Positions 16,262-23,666 are shown, counted from the stretch's first letter. The stretch is 64,000 nt of DNA from a bacterium MS4 (GCA_000752215.1 CCFG01000009.1:62001-126000); one strand, 5' to 3'. Notes: a model not told the origin generated them from the sequence alone. Translations and numbers: made by a program.

Positions 16262-16630
16262 ACGGCGGTTTTCCTGCACCGCAGATCGGACAGAAGCGGG
16301 ATGCCTGAAAGCATCCATGAAATTCCCCATCCTTTAGTCAAAGCGGGACGAAGTTTTTATAGCTCATGAACTTCTATGTATGTAAATATGAAAAGGTGCG
16401 TTTCCAGAGTATGGGAGCGCACCTTTGCCGTATGATCGTATCTGTCGATCCAATGCGTAAACCGCACCCCGATTATCGTTCCATATACGGAACGATAATC
16501 GGGGTGTTTTTTATGCGGTTCACAGCATTGTAAAGTTCTATCCAAACAATTTCTGCTATCATGCAAAAGTTAGTCATGTTGTAGAAAAGATTTCCAAGTT
16601 ATATAATTTATATATGTTTAGTAGATTATA
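16262..16630. other. Long intergenic region after the PTS operon
   Basis: No supported gene. It holds a 9-bp hairpin (AAAGGTGCG at 16392-16400 with CGCACCTTT at 16418-16426) and the 80-base inverted repeat/terminator listed separately. The remainder is AT-rich; the stretch ATATAATTTATATATG near 16597-16617 could carry a promoter for the downstream leader, but no good -35 box is seen. Confidence 0.5.
16451..16530 (+). terminator. Extended inverted repeat containing an intrinsic terminator
   Basis: The core stem pairs 16466-16482 with 16489-16505 (17 bp, ATATAC-type loop) and is followed by GTTTTTT, a strong plus-strand terminator for the PTS operon. The symmetry continues outward: AACCGCA (16460-16466) with TGCGGTT (16514-16520) and CAATGC (16451-16456) with GCATTG (16525-16530). 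The total of 80 bases is longer than termination needs and may be a palindromic repeat element. Confidence 0.75.
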
Positions 16631-16639
16631 AACCTTGCT

Positions 16640-16800
16640 GTCAGCATTACAGACTGGAAAGGCCTGCTCCGGTGGTTTTATCGGTAGCCCCGGTTATCTG
16701 TAAAACGCTCGGAAACAGAAGTTTTCTATGCTCCTGTTTCTGCTATGATGCGCCCGGATCAGGAACTGATTGACAAGGCAGAAACAAGGGGGAGATGCGC
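16640..16800 (+). promoter_or_regulatory. Candidate structured leader RNA with alternative hairpins
   Basis: Two mutually exclusive pairings share one strand. GAAACAG (16712-16718) can pair with CTGTTTC (16734-16740). Alternatively TGTTTCTGC (16735-16743) pairs perfectly with GCAGAAACA (16778-16786), and the adjoining CTCC (16731-16734) can pair with GGAG (16791-16794), the ribosome binding site of the ORF at 16801. A small ATCAG/CTGAT hairpin (16758-16770) fills the loop. Upstream, 16660-16710 is G/C-rich and could form an aptamer. This resembles a translation-controlling riboswitch or attenuator; no known class was recognised. Confidence 0.45.
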
Positions 16801-16902
16801 ATGCTTTATCATTTTATAATCCCAAGGGGGGTTCGGGAGTACTGTTGCGGCTCCTGTAGATGGGAACGGCCCCGGTTCGGTCATATTCAAAAAAATGGTT
16901 GA
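16801..16902 (+). CDS. Small Cys-rich ORF coupled to radical SAM gene
   Basis: 33 residues, MLYHFIIPRGVREYCCG then SCRWERPRFGHIQKNG, with a CCxxC group at 15-19. The ATG is six bases after AAGGGGGAG (16786-16794). Its TGA (16900-16902) overlaps the start of the radical SAM gene (ATG 16895), which has no ribosome binding site of its own. It is therefore either a leader peptide that couples translation or a genuine small product, possibly a substrate of the enzyme. No homologue was recognised. It could also be a chance ORF. Confidence 0.45.
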   Translation: MLYHFIIPRGVREYCCGSCRWERPRFGHIQKNG

Positions 16903-18184
16903 TTATTCAATGAAAAAGAAAGTAGGCGGATACAGCTTGAGTAATGATCGCAATTGGCGGGAAAAAGAGCTCAGCCTTTCGGAAGTGATTCGGAAATATC
17001 CCGACGTTTCCCCATTTGTCATTATAAAAACCGATGTGCAGCGCAGAGGAGTTTTCTATACCGAAAAAGCCCTCGCCGCCGTCGATCCCGATGTCCATCT
17101 TACCAAATTGCGCAGCGATTACAGCAACAAGGAGGATTTGACGCCTGTTTCTCTTACGATGCGGGACGGCACCTCCATTAACGTAGGGGACGAGGGCAGC
17201 GGGGAGGCACATGGCGACAGAGACCCCTATCAGGTGGATGTGGTGGACGGAAAAATCGTCTTGGTGGATGAAGGAAACGTCATTGAAGAAGTTTCTTACT
17301 GGGAAAAGCCGGATTATTATGAAAAAGTAACCTCACGGGGTACTCCCATGTGGCATGTGGTTTCTCCCCGCCCGCAGCGGCTGTGCATCCATCCTCACCA
17401 GCAATGCGACTTTTGGAAAACGCCCGGCTATGGCTGCAAATTCTGTACCATGTCCGCCGTTTACCACGCGGGCAACAAGCCGGAGCTGCTGAACACGCAG
17501 GATATTGTGGAGACCGTCGCCGAGGCGCTGAAGGAGCCGGGGCGCAATGTCAATATCTTCCTGACGGGCGGAACGCTCAGAGGCGGGGAAAATTTCCTGG
17601 ACGAGGAGCTCGACTGTTATATTGACATTCTGGCAGGAATCACCGGGCTGTTTGGGGGAAAGCGTTTCCCGAGCCAGCTGATCAGCACGGCCTTCTCACG
17701 GGAGCAGCTCCGGCGCCTGCACGACAGCACGGGCCTTGCTTCCTATACGGCGGACCTCGAGGTGCTCAATAAAAGCCTGTTTGAATGGATCTGCCCGGGC
17801 AAGGCGGCGACGATCGGTTATGAGGAATGGAAAAACCGTTTGTATGAGGCTGTGGAGATATTCGGGCGCGGCAATGTGGACACCGGAATCGTGGCGGGTG
17901 TGGAGCTTGCGCAGCCAAACGGTTTTCAAACCGAGGAAGAGGCGCTGGAATCCACCCTCTCCGAAGCGGATGAAATATCCTCCCACGGTGTGGGCGTGGT
18001 CGGCTGCGTGTGGAAGGTGCATCCCGGTTCTATCTTTCGTAAGCAGACGTCTCCCAGCCTGGAATATTACGTGCGTCTTGCCACGGGGCTTGACCAAATA
18101 CGCAGAAAATACAACCTTAGTATCGATATGGACAATTATCGGCGGTGCGGCAACCATCCCGATACGGATCTTTCCAGAATTTAG
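16895..18184 (+). CDS. Radical SAM protein of unknown function
   Basis: 429 residues. The cluster motif is CDFWKTPGYGCKFC (Cys171, Cys181, Cys184; CX9CX2C), preceded by Cys164 and HPHQQ, followed by FLTGGTLRGGEN (the GGE-like SAM-binding step) and a TIM-barrel-like remainder; there is no C-terminal SPASM cysteine cluster. Variant spacing also occurs in some QueE enzymes. The N-terminal 160 residues resemble nothing I recognise. The start is uncertain: ATG 16895 or 16910, neither with a good ribosome binding site, so coupling to the upstream ORF is likely. A PNPOx-like gene and sulfonate-type ABC genes follow, suggesting radical chemistry on the imported compound. Confidence 0.82.
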   Translation: MVDYSMKKKVGGYSLSNDRNWREKELSLSEVIRKYPDVSPFVIIKTDVQRRGVFYTEKALAAVDPDVHLTKLRSDYSNKEDLTPVSLTMRDGTSINVGDEGSGEAHGDRDPYQVDVVDGKIVLVDEGNVIEEVSYWEKPDYYEKVTSRGTPMWHVVSPRPQRLCIHPHQQCDFWKTPGYGCKFCTMSAVYHAGNKPELLNTQDIVETVAEALKEPGRNVNIFLTGGTLRGGENFLDEELDCYIDILAGITGLFGGKRFPSQLISTAFSREQLRRLHDSTGLASYTADLEVLNKSLFEWICPGKAATIGYEEWKNRLYEAVEIFGRGNVDTGIVAGVELAQPNGFQTEEEALESTLSEADEISSHGVGVVGCVWKVHPGSIFRKQTSPSLEYYVRLATGLDQIRRKYNLSIDMDNYRRCGNHPDTDLSRI

Positions 18185-18196
18185 GGGGGAATCAGA

Positions 18197-18670
18197 ATGA
18201 GCGTGATACTCAGCGAGGAAATCAGGCGGGCGCTTGCCGATCCCGGAACGGTCCGGGCCGTGGCCACCGTGGAGAAGGACGGCGATCCGCATATCGCATT
18301 CAAACAGTCTCTCAGGCTGCGCGGGGATGGAAACCTCGAGTACGACGAAGGGATCGAAACATCCCAAACCAATAAAAATCTTGTGTATTCCATCTGGTTC
18401 GGGAAAACCGTTTCCATCAGCCTGGTTACCCCGGACCGGCGCAGCTACAACATCGTGGGGCGTCCCCTTCGGGTGCTGATAGCGGGAAGGGAATTCCGTA
18501 CGCATTACACAGCGGCCCGGGAAGAACGGGGAGATATCGATCTGGCCGCTGTATGGGTGATCGAACCGGTCGCGGCATGTGAACAGAGCTTTGACAAACG
18601 CAGGCTGGAAGAAGAGGCGGCACATCCCCTGCTACAGCATTTGGACCGCCTGACCGTAACCGGTCAATAA
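18197..18670 (+). CDS. Pyridoxamine 5'-phosphate oxidase-like FMN-binding protein
   Basis: 157 residues with the split-barrel flavin fold pattern: an N-terminal helix EEIRRALADPG, then VRAVATVEKDGDPHIAFKQS and a later VYSIWFGKTVSISLV strand. TTAGGGGGGAATC precedes the ATG, 12 bases after the radical SAM stop. Such proteins bind FMN, F420 or heme and act as reductases or oxidases. Position between a radical SAM enzyme and an importer suggests it supplies electrons or processes the same substrate (inference). Authentic PdxH is longer and is not suggested here. Confidence 0.75.
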   Translation: MSVILSEEIRRALADPGTVRAVATVEKDGDPHIAFKQSLRLRGDGNLEYDEGIETSQTNKNLVYSIWFGKTVSISLVTPDRRSYNIVGRPLRVLIAGREFRTHYTAAREERGDIDLAAVWVIEPVAACEQSFDKRRLEEEAAHPLLQHLDRLTVTGQ

Positions 18671-18701
18671 CTATTTTTAAAATTTGAGGAGAAATTTCAT
18701 A

Positions 18702-19772
18702 ATGAAAAACCATTTAAAAAGGAGTAAGCTTTTCATTCCGGTGCTGATCCTGGCGACCCTTCTGTCGGTATCCGGGTGCTCGTCCGCGGCTCCGTCCTCC
18801 GGTACCTCGCAGGCGGGTGGCTCCGCTCCTGCGTCCTCCGCTTCCGCTTCGGCGCAGGAGTCCGAAAAAGATTACGGCGGGCTGACCATCCATATCGCTA
18901 CCCAGCCCAGCCAGACCCAGCCCGCCCTGGCGGAGGAGCTTGGCTATTTTAAGGAGGAATTCGGAAAGAACAACATCAATTTCGATGTGCGTACCTTTGC
19001 TTCCGGCCCCCCGATCATCGAGGCCTTCGCCGCCGGCGATATCGATATCGGCCAGGTGGGCGCACAGCCGGCTGTTCAGGCGGCTGCCAACGATATTCCA
19101 CTTAAAATCATCGCCGCTTACATGACCGGCAACGGCAAGGGCGACGGCCTGCTTGCCCGAAAGGGTTCCGGCATCAATGCCCTCGCGGATATCCGCGGGA
19201 AGAAAGTCGGCGTGCAGATCGGCTCCAATTCCCACATGCTCCTGCTGCGGATTCTGGAGTCGGTCAACCTGACCGAAAAAGATATCCAGCTGGTAAACCT
19301 TTCTTTCACAGACATCAACACCGCGCTGGAAGCCGGCAATATTGACGCCGGCGTCAGCCAGCTTCCGCAGCTGCAGACTGTAATCGACAACGGGACCGCC
19401 ACCCTGCTGGAGGTGGACGGCTCTAAATTTCCAAGAACATCGAGCGTCATTATCGTTTCGGAGGAATTTACCAAAAAATATCCCGAGCTGATTTCCCGCA
19501 TCCTGAAAACGCTGGACAAAACGGTCACTTATTGCAAGGAGCACGAGGACGAGGCGATCAAGATTCTTTCCAAGAGAAACGGCGTGGCGGAAAACTCTTA
19601 TAAAGCCTCCTTTGCTTCCACCGATTTTTCATTATATCTGGACAAAGAACGGCTTGGCACTCTACAGGACACCAAGGAGTTCCTGCAGGAACAGGGTACC
19701 ATAAAAGACGTGGACCTAAATCAGATTATCGACACCTCTTATCTGGAGGAAGCAGGAATCAGCAAAAATTAA
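18702..19772 (+). CDS. ABC transporter substrate-binding lipoprotein, sulfonate/taurine (SsuA/NMT1) type
   Basis: 356 residues. Signal peptide with lipobox LLSVSGCSS (Cys26), then an Ala/Ser-rich linker to about residue 55. The mature domain has the SsuA/TauA pattern: LAEELGYFKEEF, FASGPPIIEAFAAGDIDIGQVG, IRGKKVGVQIGS and a GVSQLPQ motif. The ATG at 18702 is preceded by GAGGAGA; a TTG at 18684 lies upstream of that site. It captures the substrate for the permease and ATPase that follow. Nitrate or thiamine-precursor binding is less likely but not excluded. Confidence 0.9.
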   Translation: MKNHLKRSKLFIPVLILATLLSVSGCSSAAPSSGTSQAGGSAPASSASASAQESEKDYGGLTIHIATQPSQTQPALAEELGYFKEEFGKNNINFDVRTFASGPPIIEAFAAGDIDIGQVGAQPAVQAAANDIPLKIIAAYMTGNGKGDGLLARKGSGINALADIRGKKVGVQIGSNSHMLLLRILESVNLTEKDIQLVNLSFTDINTALEAGNIDAGVSQLPQLQTVIDNGTATLLEVDGSKFPRTSSVIIVSEEFTKKYPELISRILKTLDKTVTYCKEHEDEAIKILSKRNGVAENSYKASFASTDFSLYLDKERLGTLQDTKEFLQEQGTIKDVDLNQIIDTSYLEEAGISKN

Positions 19773-19791
19773 CCGGAAGGGACGCTTTTGT

Positions 19792-20571
19792 ATGACTTCA
19801 AACCTGAAAAACCGGTTCGTCAAGATCGGCCTGGGGTGCGTTCTGCCGGCGGTGCTGATCCTTACCTGGGAAATTCTGGGGCGGCAGGGAATCATCAACC
19901 GCTCCATTTTTCCCTATCCCACACGTATTTTTGAAACCTATCTGGATATGGTGCGGAAGGGCAGCATACAAAAGGATCTAACCGTAAGTGCGGGGCGGGT
20001 CATCAAGGGCTTTTGTATCGGTTCCTCGCTCGGGCTGGGCATCGGCGTTGTCATCGGCCTTTCCAAAACGGCAAACAGCCTTGCGGCCTCCATCATCGGG
20101 CTTCTGCGCCCGATCCCTATGATCGCGTGGGTCCCTCTGCTTATTTTGTGGATGGGGATCGACGAAGCTTCCAAGGTGACGCTCATTTCAATCGGTACCT
20201 TTTGGCCGGTGGTGATAAACACCAGCCGCGGGATACTCAACAGCGATAAAAAGCTGCTGGAGGTGGGCACTATTCTGGAGAAAACCCGATTCCAGATGCT
20301 TACCAAGGTGGTTCTGCCCGGCGCGTTTCCCTTTATTTTTACCGGCCTGCGTCTGGGGGTGAGCAGCGCGTGGACCTGTGTCGTAACGGCGGAAGCCATC
20401 GCGGCCGCCTCGGGCATCGGCTACCTGATCATGTATGCGCGCGAGCTTTCACAGCCGCCCGTAATGTTCTCCGGCGTAATCACCATCGGATTGGTGGGGT
20501 TGCTTCTCGATACGGTTTTGCAGCGGATCGAAAAGCACGTTTTACGCTGGAACGAGACTGATGGAAAGTAG
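19792..20571 (+). CDS. ABC transporter permease, sulfonate/taurine (SsuC) type
   Basis: 259 residues with about six membrane segments. The EAA loop region reads LLEVGTILEKTRFQMLTKVVLPGAFP in pieces (LEVG...KVVLPGA), the contact site for the ATPase. The C terminus, GIGYLIMYARELSQP then LRWNETDGK, is nearly the same as the truncated permease at the window start, so the two transporters are recent paralogues or of one subfamily. It lies 19 bases after the binding-protein gene. Confidence 0.92.
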   Translation: MTSNLKNRFVKIGLGCVLPAVLILTWEILGRQGIINRSIFPYPTRIFETYLDMVRKGSIQKDLTVSAGRVIKGFCIGSSLGLGIGVVIGLSKTANSLAASIIGLLRPIPMIAWVPLLILWMGIDEASKVTLISIGTFWPVVINTSRGILNSDKKLLEVGTILEKTRFQMLTKVVLPGAFPFIFTGLRLGVSSAWTCVVTAEAIAAASGIGYLIMYARELSQPPVMFSGVITIGLVGLLLDTVLQRIEKHVLRWNETDGK

Positions 20572-20579
20572 ATATCGAA

Positions 20580-21359
20580 ATGGCTGAAAATAAAAACATA
20601 GATATAGCAGGCGTCTCAAAGACCTTCAAGCTTTCGTCCGGGGACCTCCCGGTGCTCAACAACATTGATTTGCAGATCGAAAGCGGTGAGTTTATCAGTG
20701 TGGTGGGTGCCAGCGGGTGTGGAAAAAGCACCCTTTTACGGATTCTTTCCGGGCTGGAAACAGCCACCACGGGCGAGGTGAGAATCGGCGAGCGCAGAGT
20801 GGAGCGGCCCAGCGTGCTTACGGGTGTGATCTTCCAGGAATCCAGACTGTTCCCATGGCTGAACGTAGAGCAAAATATCGCGTTCGGCATCCATCAAAAA
20901 ATCGATAAGGAGCAAAGGGTACGGTCCATCGCGGAGCATATTGAACTGGTGGGGCTGAAAGGCTTTGAAAAGGCGCTGCCAAAGCAGCTTTCCGGCGGAA
21001 TGCAGCAGCGGGTGAGCATCGCCCGTGCGCTGATCAATCAGCCCAACGTGCTTCTGCTGGATGAGCCGTTCGGCGCGCTGGACGCTCTCACCAGAATCCA
21101 CATGCAGAATGAGATTCTGCGGATATGGGACAAAGAAAAATCGACGATGGTTTTAGTCACCCATGACGTGGACGAGGCGATTTTTTTAAGCGACCGGATT
21201 GTGCTGCTGTCAAATCGTCCGGGAGAGGTCAAAAAAGTGATCTCCGTCGGCCTGAGCCGCCCCAGGGACCGCAGCAGCGCCCGCTTCATCGAAATCCGCA
21301 AAGAAATTTACACCCATTTTTTCGAGGATTCTTCCCTGTCGATCGAATACTATCTGTAG
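20580..21359 (+). CDS. ABC transporter ATP-binding protein, sulfonate/taurine (SsuB) type
   Basis: 259 residues. Walker A GASGCGKST (43-51), Q-loop in IFQESRLFPW, signature LSGGMQQR (137-144), Walker B LLLDEPFGALD (from 158) and VTHDVDEA are intact. It begins eight bases after the permease stop and ends the six-gene unit that starts at the small ORF. It is paralogous to the ATPase at 202-975. Confidence 0.93.
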   Translation: MAENKNIDIAGVSKTFKLSSGDLPVLNNIDLQIESGEFISVVGASGCGKSTLLRILSGLETATTGEVRIGERRVERPSVLTGVIFQESRLFPWLNVEQNIAFGIHQKIDKEQRVRSIAEHIELVGLKGFEKALPKQLSGGMQQRVSIARALINQPNVLLLDEPFGALDALTRIHMQNEILRIWDKEKSTMVLVTHDVDEAIFLSDRIVLLSNRPGEVKKVISVGLSRPRDRSSARFIEIRKEIYTHFFEDSSLSIEYYL

Positions 21360-21424
21360 CTTCATTTTCCTGCACTTACATACTATCCGGAGCATCTGAA
21401 AATTCAGCACGATATCCTATCAGA

Positions 21425-21466
21425 AAAGCCGCAGCCAAACTGATTGGAATGGTTGCGGCTTTCCTT
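21425..21466 (+). terminator. Intrinsic terminator of the radical SAM/ABC operon
   Basis: AAAGCCGCAGCCA pairs with TGGTTGCGGCTTT (one G-U), followed by CCTTT, 65 bases after the ATPase stop. Confidence 0.8.
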
Positions 21467-21561
21467 TAACGGACTTGAAAATTGCAGAGCTTATTGGGAC
21501 GCGGCGGTATGGTTGGAAGGACTTGAGGTGATAGGGAAAGTAGTCAGCGCCAATCGGGAAA

Positions 21562-21592
21562 ATAAAAAAGGCAAGCAGAAAAACTGCTTGCC
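21562..21592 (-). terminator. Intrinsic terminator of tRNA-Val
   Basis: On the minus strand GGCAAGCAG...CTGCTTGCC is followed by TTTTTTATTTT immediately beyond the tRNA 3' CCA. Confidence 0.85.
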
Positions 21593-21597
21593 TTTTA

Positions 21598-21673
21598 TGG
21601 TGGACGTTATAGAACTCGAATCTATGACCTTTCGCACGTCAAGCGAATGCTCTACCAGCTGAGCTAAACGTCC
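21598..21673 (-). tRNA. tRNA-Val (anticodon GAC)
   Basis: 76 nt cloverleaf with encoded CCA. Acceptor GGACGTT pairs with AACGTCC; D stem GCTC/GAGC with loop AGCTGGTA; anticodon stem TTCGC/GCGAA with loop TTGACGT (anticodon GAC, U33 present); variable AGGTC; T stem ATAGA/TCTAT with loop TTCGAGT; discriminator A. It stands alone with its own promoter and terminator. Confidence 0.95.
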
Positions 21674-21693
21674 ATTTTTTTGAGTGCTCGATT

Positions 21694-21722
21694 ATTATAA
21701 CTTAAATAGCTCTAAAAATCAA
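21694..21722 (-). promoter_or_regulatory. Promoter of tRNA-Val
   Basis: On the minus strand TTGATT (21717-21722) is 17 bases from a perfect TATAAT (21694-21699), about 20 bases before the mature tRNA 5' end. Confidence 0.8.
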
Positions 21723-21760
21723 TATAAATTTTCAAAAAACCTCATTTTTATTTCCTTCGC

Positions 21761-21789
21761 TTGTTTTCGACCGGGGATTAGCCTATAAT
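21761..21789 (+). promoter_or_regulatory. Promoter of the patatin-like gene
   Basis: TTGTTT (21761-21766), 17-base spacer, TATAAT (21784-21789), about 33 bases before the ATG. Confidence 0.75.
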
Positions 21790-21822
21790 AGAACATAATA
21801 TTTGTGATGTGAGGTGTTTGCT

Positions 21823-22677
21823 ATGCCGATAGGCCTTGTACTGGAAGGCGGCGGTATGCGTGGGGCATACACGAGCGGTGTGCTGGAAGTTTTCTTGAAT
21901 CATGGGATCGAGTTCCCGAATGTCTACGGCATTTCGGCCGGCGCCTGCAACGCGCTCAGCTATATTTCCGGACAGAAGAACAGAAATTACGATATTTTTT
22001 ATCAGTATATCGGGGATAAGCGATATATCAGCGTGGAAAATTTAAACCGGACGGGTTCTTTGTTTGGCTTTGACTTTATTTTCGGAGAGCTTTTCCATAC
22101 GCTTCTTCCGTTCGACTACGAATCCTTTTTCAACTCTCCGGCTGACCTCAAGGTCGGCGCTACCGACCTGAAAACCGGTCAGACGGTCTTTTTCGACAAG
22201 GCGAATCTGGATGAGGATTTCACCGCGGTCAAAGCCTCCAGCTCGCTGCCCTTCATTTCCAACACCGTTTCCTATCGGGGACGGGAACTGCTGGACGGCG
22301 GCTGCGCGACTCCGATTCCGATCGAGCGCTCTATTTTTGACGGAAACAATCTGAATGTGGTCGTGCTTACCCGTGACAGCACCTACCGAAAAAGCCCGCG
22401 CCCGGAATTCCCGCGTTCGGTGCTTCGTGTAAAATATGGGGAGTATCCGAATTTTGTAAATACCATGCAGGTCCGTGCAGAGATTTACAACAATGAGCTT
22501 GAGGTCTGCCGCAGACAGGAAGCGGAGGAAAAAGCAGTCATCGTCCGTCCAAGCAGGCCGATCGTAACAGGCCGGTATGAGAAGAACCCGGAGGTGCTGA
22601 AGGGGATCTACGAAATGGGAATGAGCGACTGCGAAAGAAAACTTCCGGAAATCCGTGCTATGATGGCGCGCGCATAA
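21823..22677 (+). CDS. Patatin-like phospholipase family protein (RssA/YjjU-like)
   Basis: 284 residues. The oxyanion motif is LEGGGMRGAY (7-16), the nucleophile is Ser38 in GISAGA (GxSxG), and the dyad Asp158 is in LLDGGCATP (DGG/A). This bacterial patatin subgroup hydrolyses acyl esters, probably membrane lipids, in the cytosol. The ATG at 21823 is favoured because GAGGTG lies about eight bases upstream; the in-frame GTG at 21814 is within that site. It is monocistronic, with its own promoter and terminator. Confidence 0.9.
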   Translation: MPIGLVLEGGGMRGAYTSGVLEVFLNHGIEFPNVYGISAGACNALSYISGQKNRNYDIFYQYIGDKRYISVENLNRTGSLFGFDFIFGELFHTLLPFDYESFFNSPADLKVGATDLKTGQTVFFDKANLDEDFTAVKASSSLPFISNTVSYRGRELLDGGCATPIPIERSIFDGNNLNVVVLTRDSTYRKSPRPEFPRSVLRVKYGEYPNFVNTMQVRAEIYNNELEVCRRQEAEEKAVIVRPSRPIVTGRYEKNPEVLKGIYEMGMSDCERKLPEIRAMMARA

Positions 22678-22686
22678 ATAAAGATG

Positions 22687-22714
22687 AAGGGACGGATGTT
22701 ATCCGTCCCTTTTA
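22687..22714 (+). terminator. Intrinsic terminator of the patatin-like gene
   Basis: AAGGGACGGAT pairs with ATCCGTCCCTT around a three-base loop, followed by TTT. Confidence 0.85.
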
Positions 22715-22715
22715 C

Positions 22716-22744
22716 TTGACAATAACCGGTGATCGGTCTATATT
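22716..22744 (+). promoter_or_regulatory. Promoter of the zinc-type ABC operon
   Basis: A perfect TTGACA (22716-22721), 17-base spacer and TATATT (22739-22744) lie directly before the candidate metal operator. Confidence 0.8.
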
Positions 22745-22750
22745 ATACAT

Positions 22751-22765
22751 TGCTAATGATTTGCA
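22751..22765 (+). promoter_or_regulatory. Fur-family (Zur-like) operator candidate
   Basis: TGCTAAT-G-ATTTGCA is a 7-1-7 inverted repeat with one mismatch. This geometry is shared by Fur, Zur and PerR boxes. Located just downstream of the -10 box of a znuABC-type operon, it suggests repression when metal is sufficient. Confidence 0.6.
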
Positions 22766-22784
22766 TTTAAGGAGGCCGTACAAA

Positions 22785-23666
22785 ATGCTGAAACGAGCTG
22801 CCGCCGTCATTTTGGCGGCTGCGATTCTGCTTTTTTCCGCGGGGTGTGCCGGAAGGACAACGCAGAATGTCCGTTTTCGGGTGGTGACATCCTTTTATCC
22901 TTTATATATTATGGCCCTGAACATCACCGACGGGGTGCCCGGCATACAGGTGGAAAATATGGCGGGACAGCAGGCGGGCTGCCTGCACGATTATCAGCTG
23001 CAGTCGAAGGACATGAAAAATATAGAGCAGGCGAATGTGTTCGTGATGAACGGCGCGGGAATGGAAAGCTTTATGAATAAAGTGACTTCTCAGCTTCCCG
23101 ATCTGCGGGTGGTCGATTCAAGCGAGGGGATTTCCCTTTTGGCGAATGAGAGCGGGGAGGAAAATCCGCACATCTGGGTTTCTATTTCCAACTGCATCCG
23201 GCAGGTTTCCAACATCGAGAAAGGTCTGGCACAGGCCGACCCGCAGAACGCCGAAGCTTACCGGACAAATGCACAGGCTTACACGGCGAAGCTGAGCGTA
23301 CTGCGCGATAAAATGCACACCGAATTGAGTCATATCACGAACAGGGATATCATTACCTTCCATGAAGCTTTTCCGTATTTCGCCGAAGAATTCGACCTGA
23401 ACATCGTGAGCGTGGTCAACCGTGAGCCCGACAGCCAGCCGAGCGCGCGCGAACTGGCGGAAACCATCCGGCTGATACGGGGCAGCGGTGTAAAGGCCGT
23501 TTTTGCGGAGCCGCAGTATCCGAAATCCGCCGCCAACATTGTAGCGAACGAAAGCGGCGTGAAGGTATATTCGCTTGACCCGGCGGTGACCGGGGAAAAC
23601 AGCAAAGACGCCTATCTTGACGCGATGGAAGGCAACCTGAAAACACTCGAAGAGGCGCTGAAATAA
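22785..23666 (+). CDS. znuA: Metal ABC transporter substrate-binding lipoprotein (ZnuA-like)
   Basis: 293 residues from the ATG at 22785, set by AAGGAGGCC upstream. Lipobox LLFSAGCAG (Cys21). The cluster A-1 metal-binding family is shown by VTSFYPL, His68 in GCLHDYQL, His129 in NPHIWVS, His193 in ITFHEAFPYFAEEF and an Asp in SLDPA near the C terminus. Three His plus Asp is usual for zinc-binding members; there is no His-rich loop. Manganese is the main alternative. It is the first of three coupled genes under a Fur-family-like operator. Confidence 0.9.
   Translation: MLKRAAAVILAAAILLFSAGCAGRTTQNVRFRVVTSFYPLYIMALNITDGVPGIQVENMAGQQAGCLHDYQLQSKDMKNIEQANVFVMNGAGMESFMNKVTSQLPDLRVVDSSEGISLLANESGEENPHIWVSISNCIRQVSNIEKGLAQADPQNAEAYRTNAQAYTAKLSVLRDKMHTELSHITNRDIITFHEAFPYFAEEFDLNIVSVVNREPDSQPSARELAETIRLIRGSGVKAVFAEPQYPKSAANIVANESGVKVYSLDPAVTGENSKDAYLDAMEGNLKTLEEALK

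Noticed and set aside
16357-16566. Minus-strand frame of 69 codons in the intergenic region
   Set aside because: It spans the 80-base inverted repeat, lacks a ribosome binding site and has no domain.
21444-21662. Plus-strand frame of 72 codons
   Set aside because: It covers the tRNA-Val gene and its terminator.
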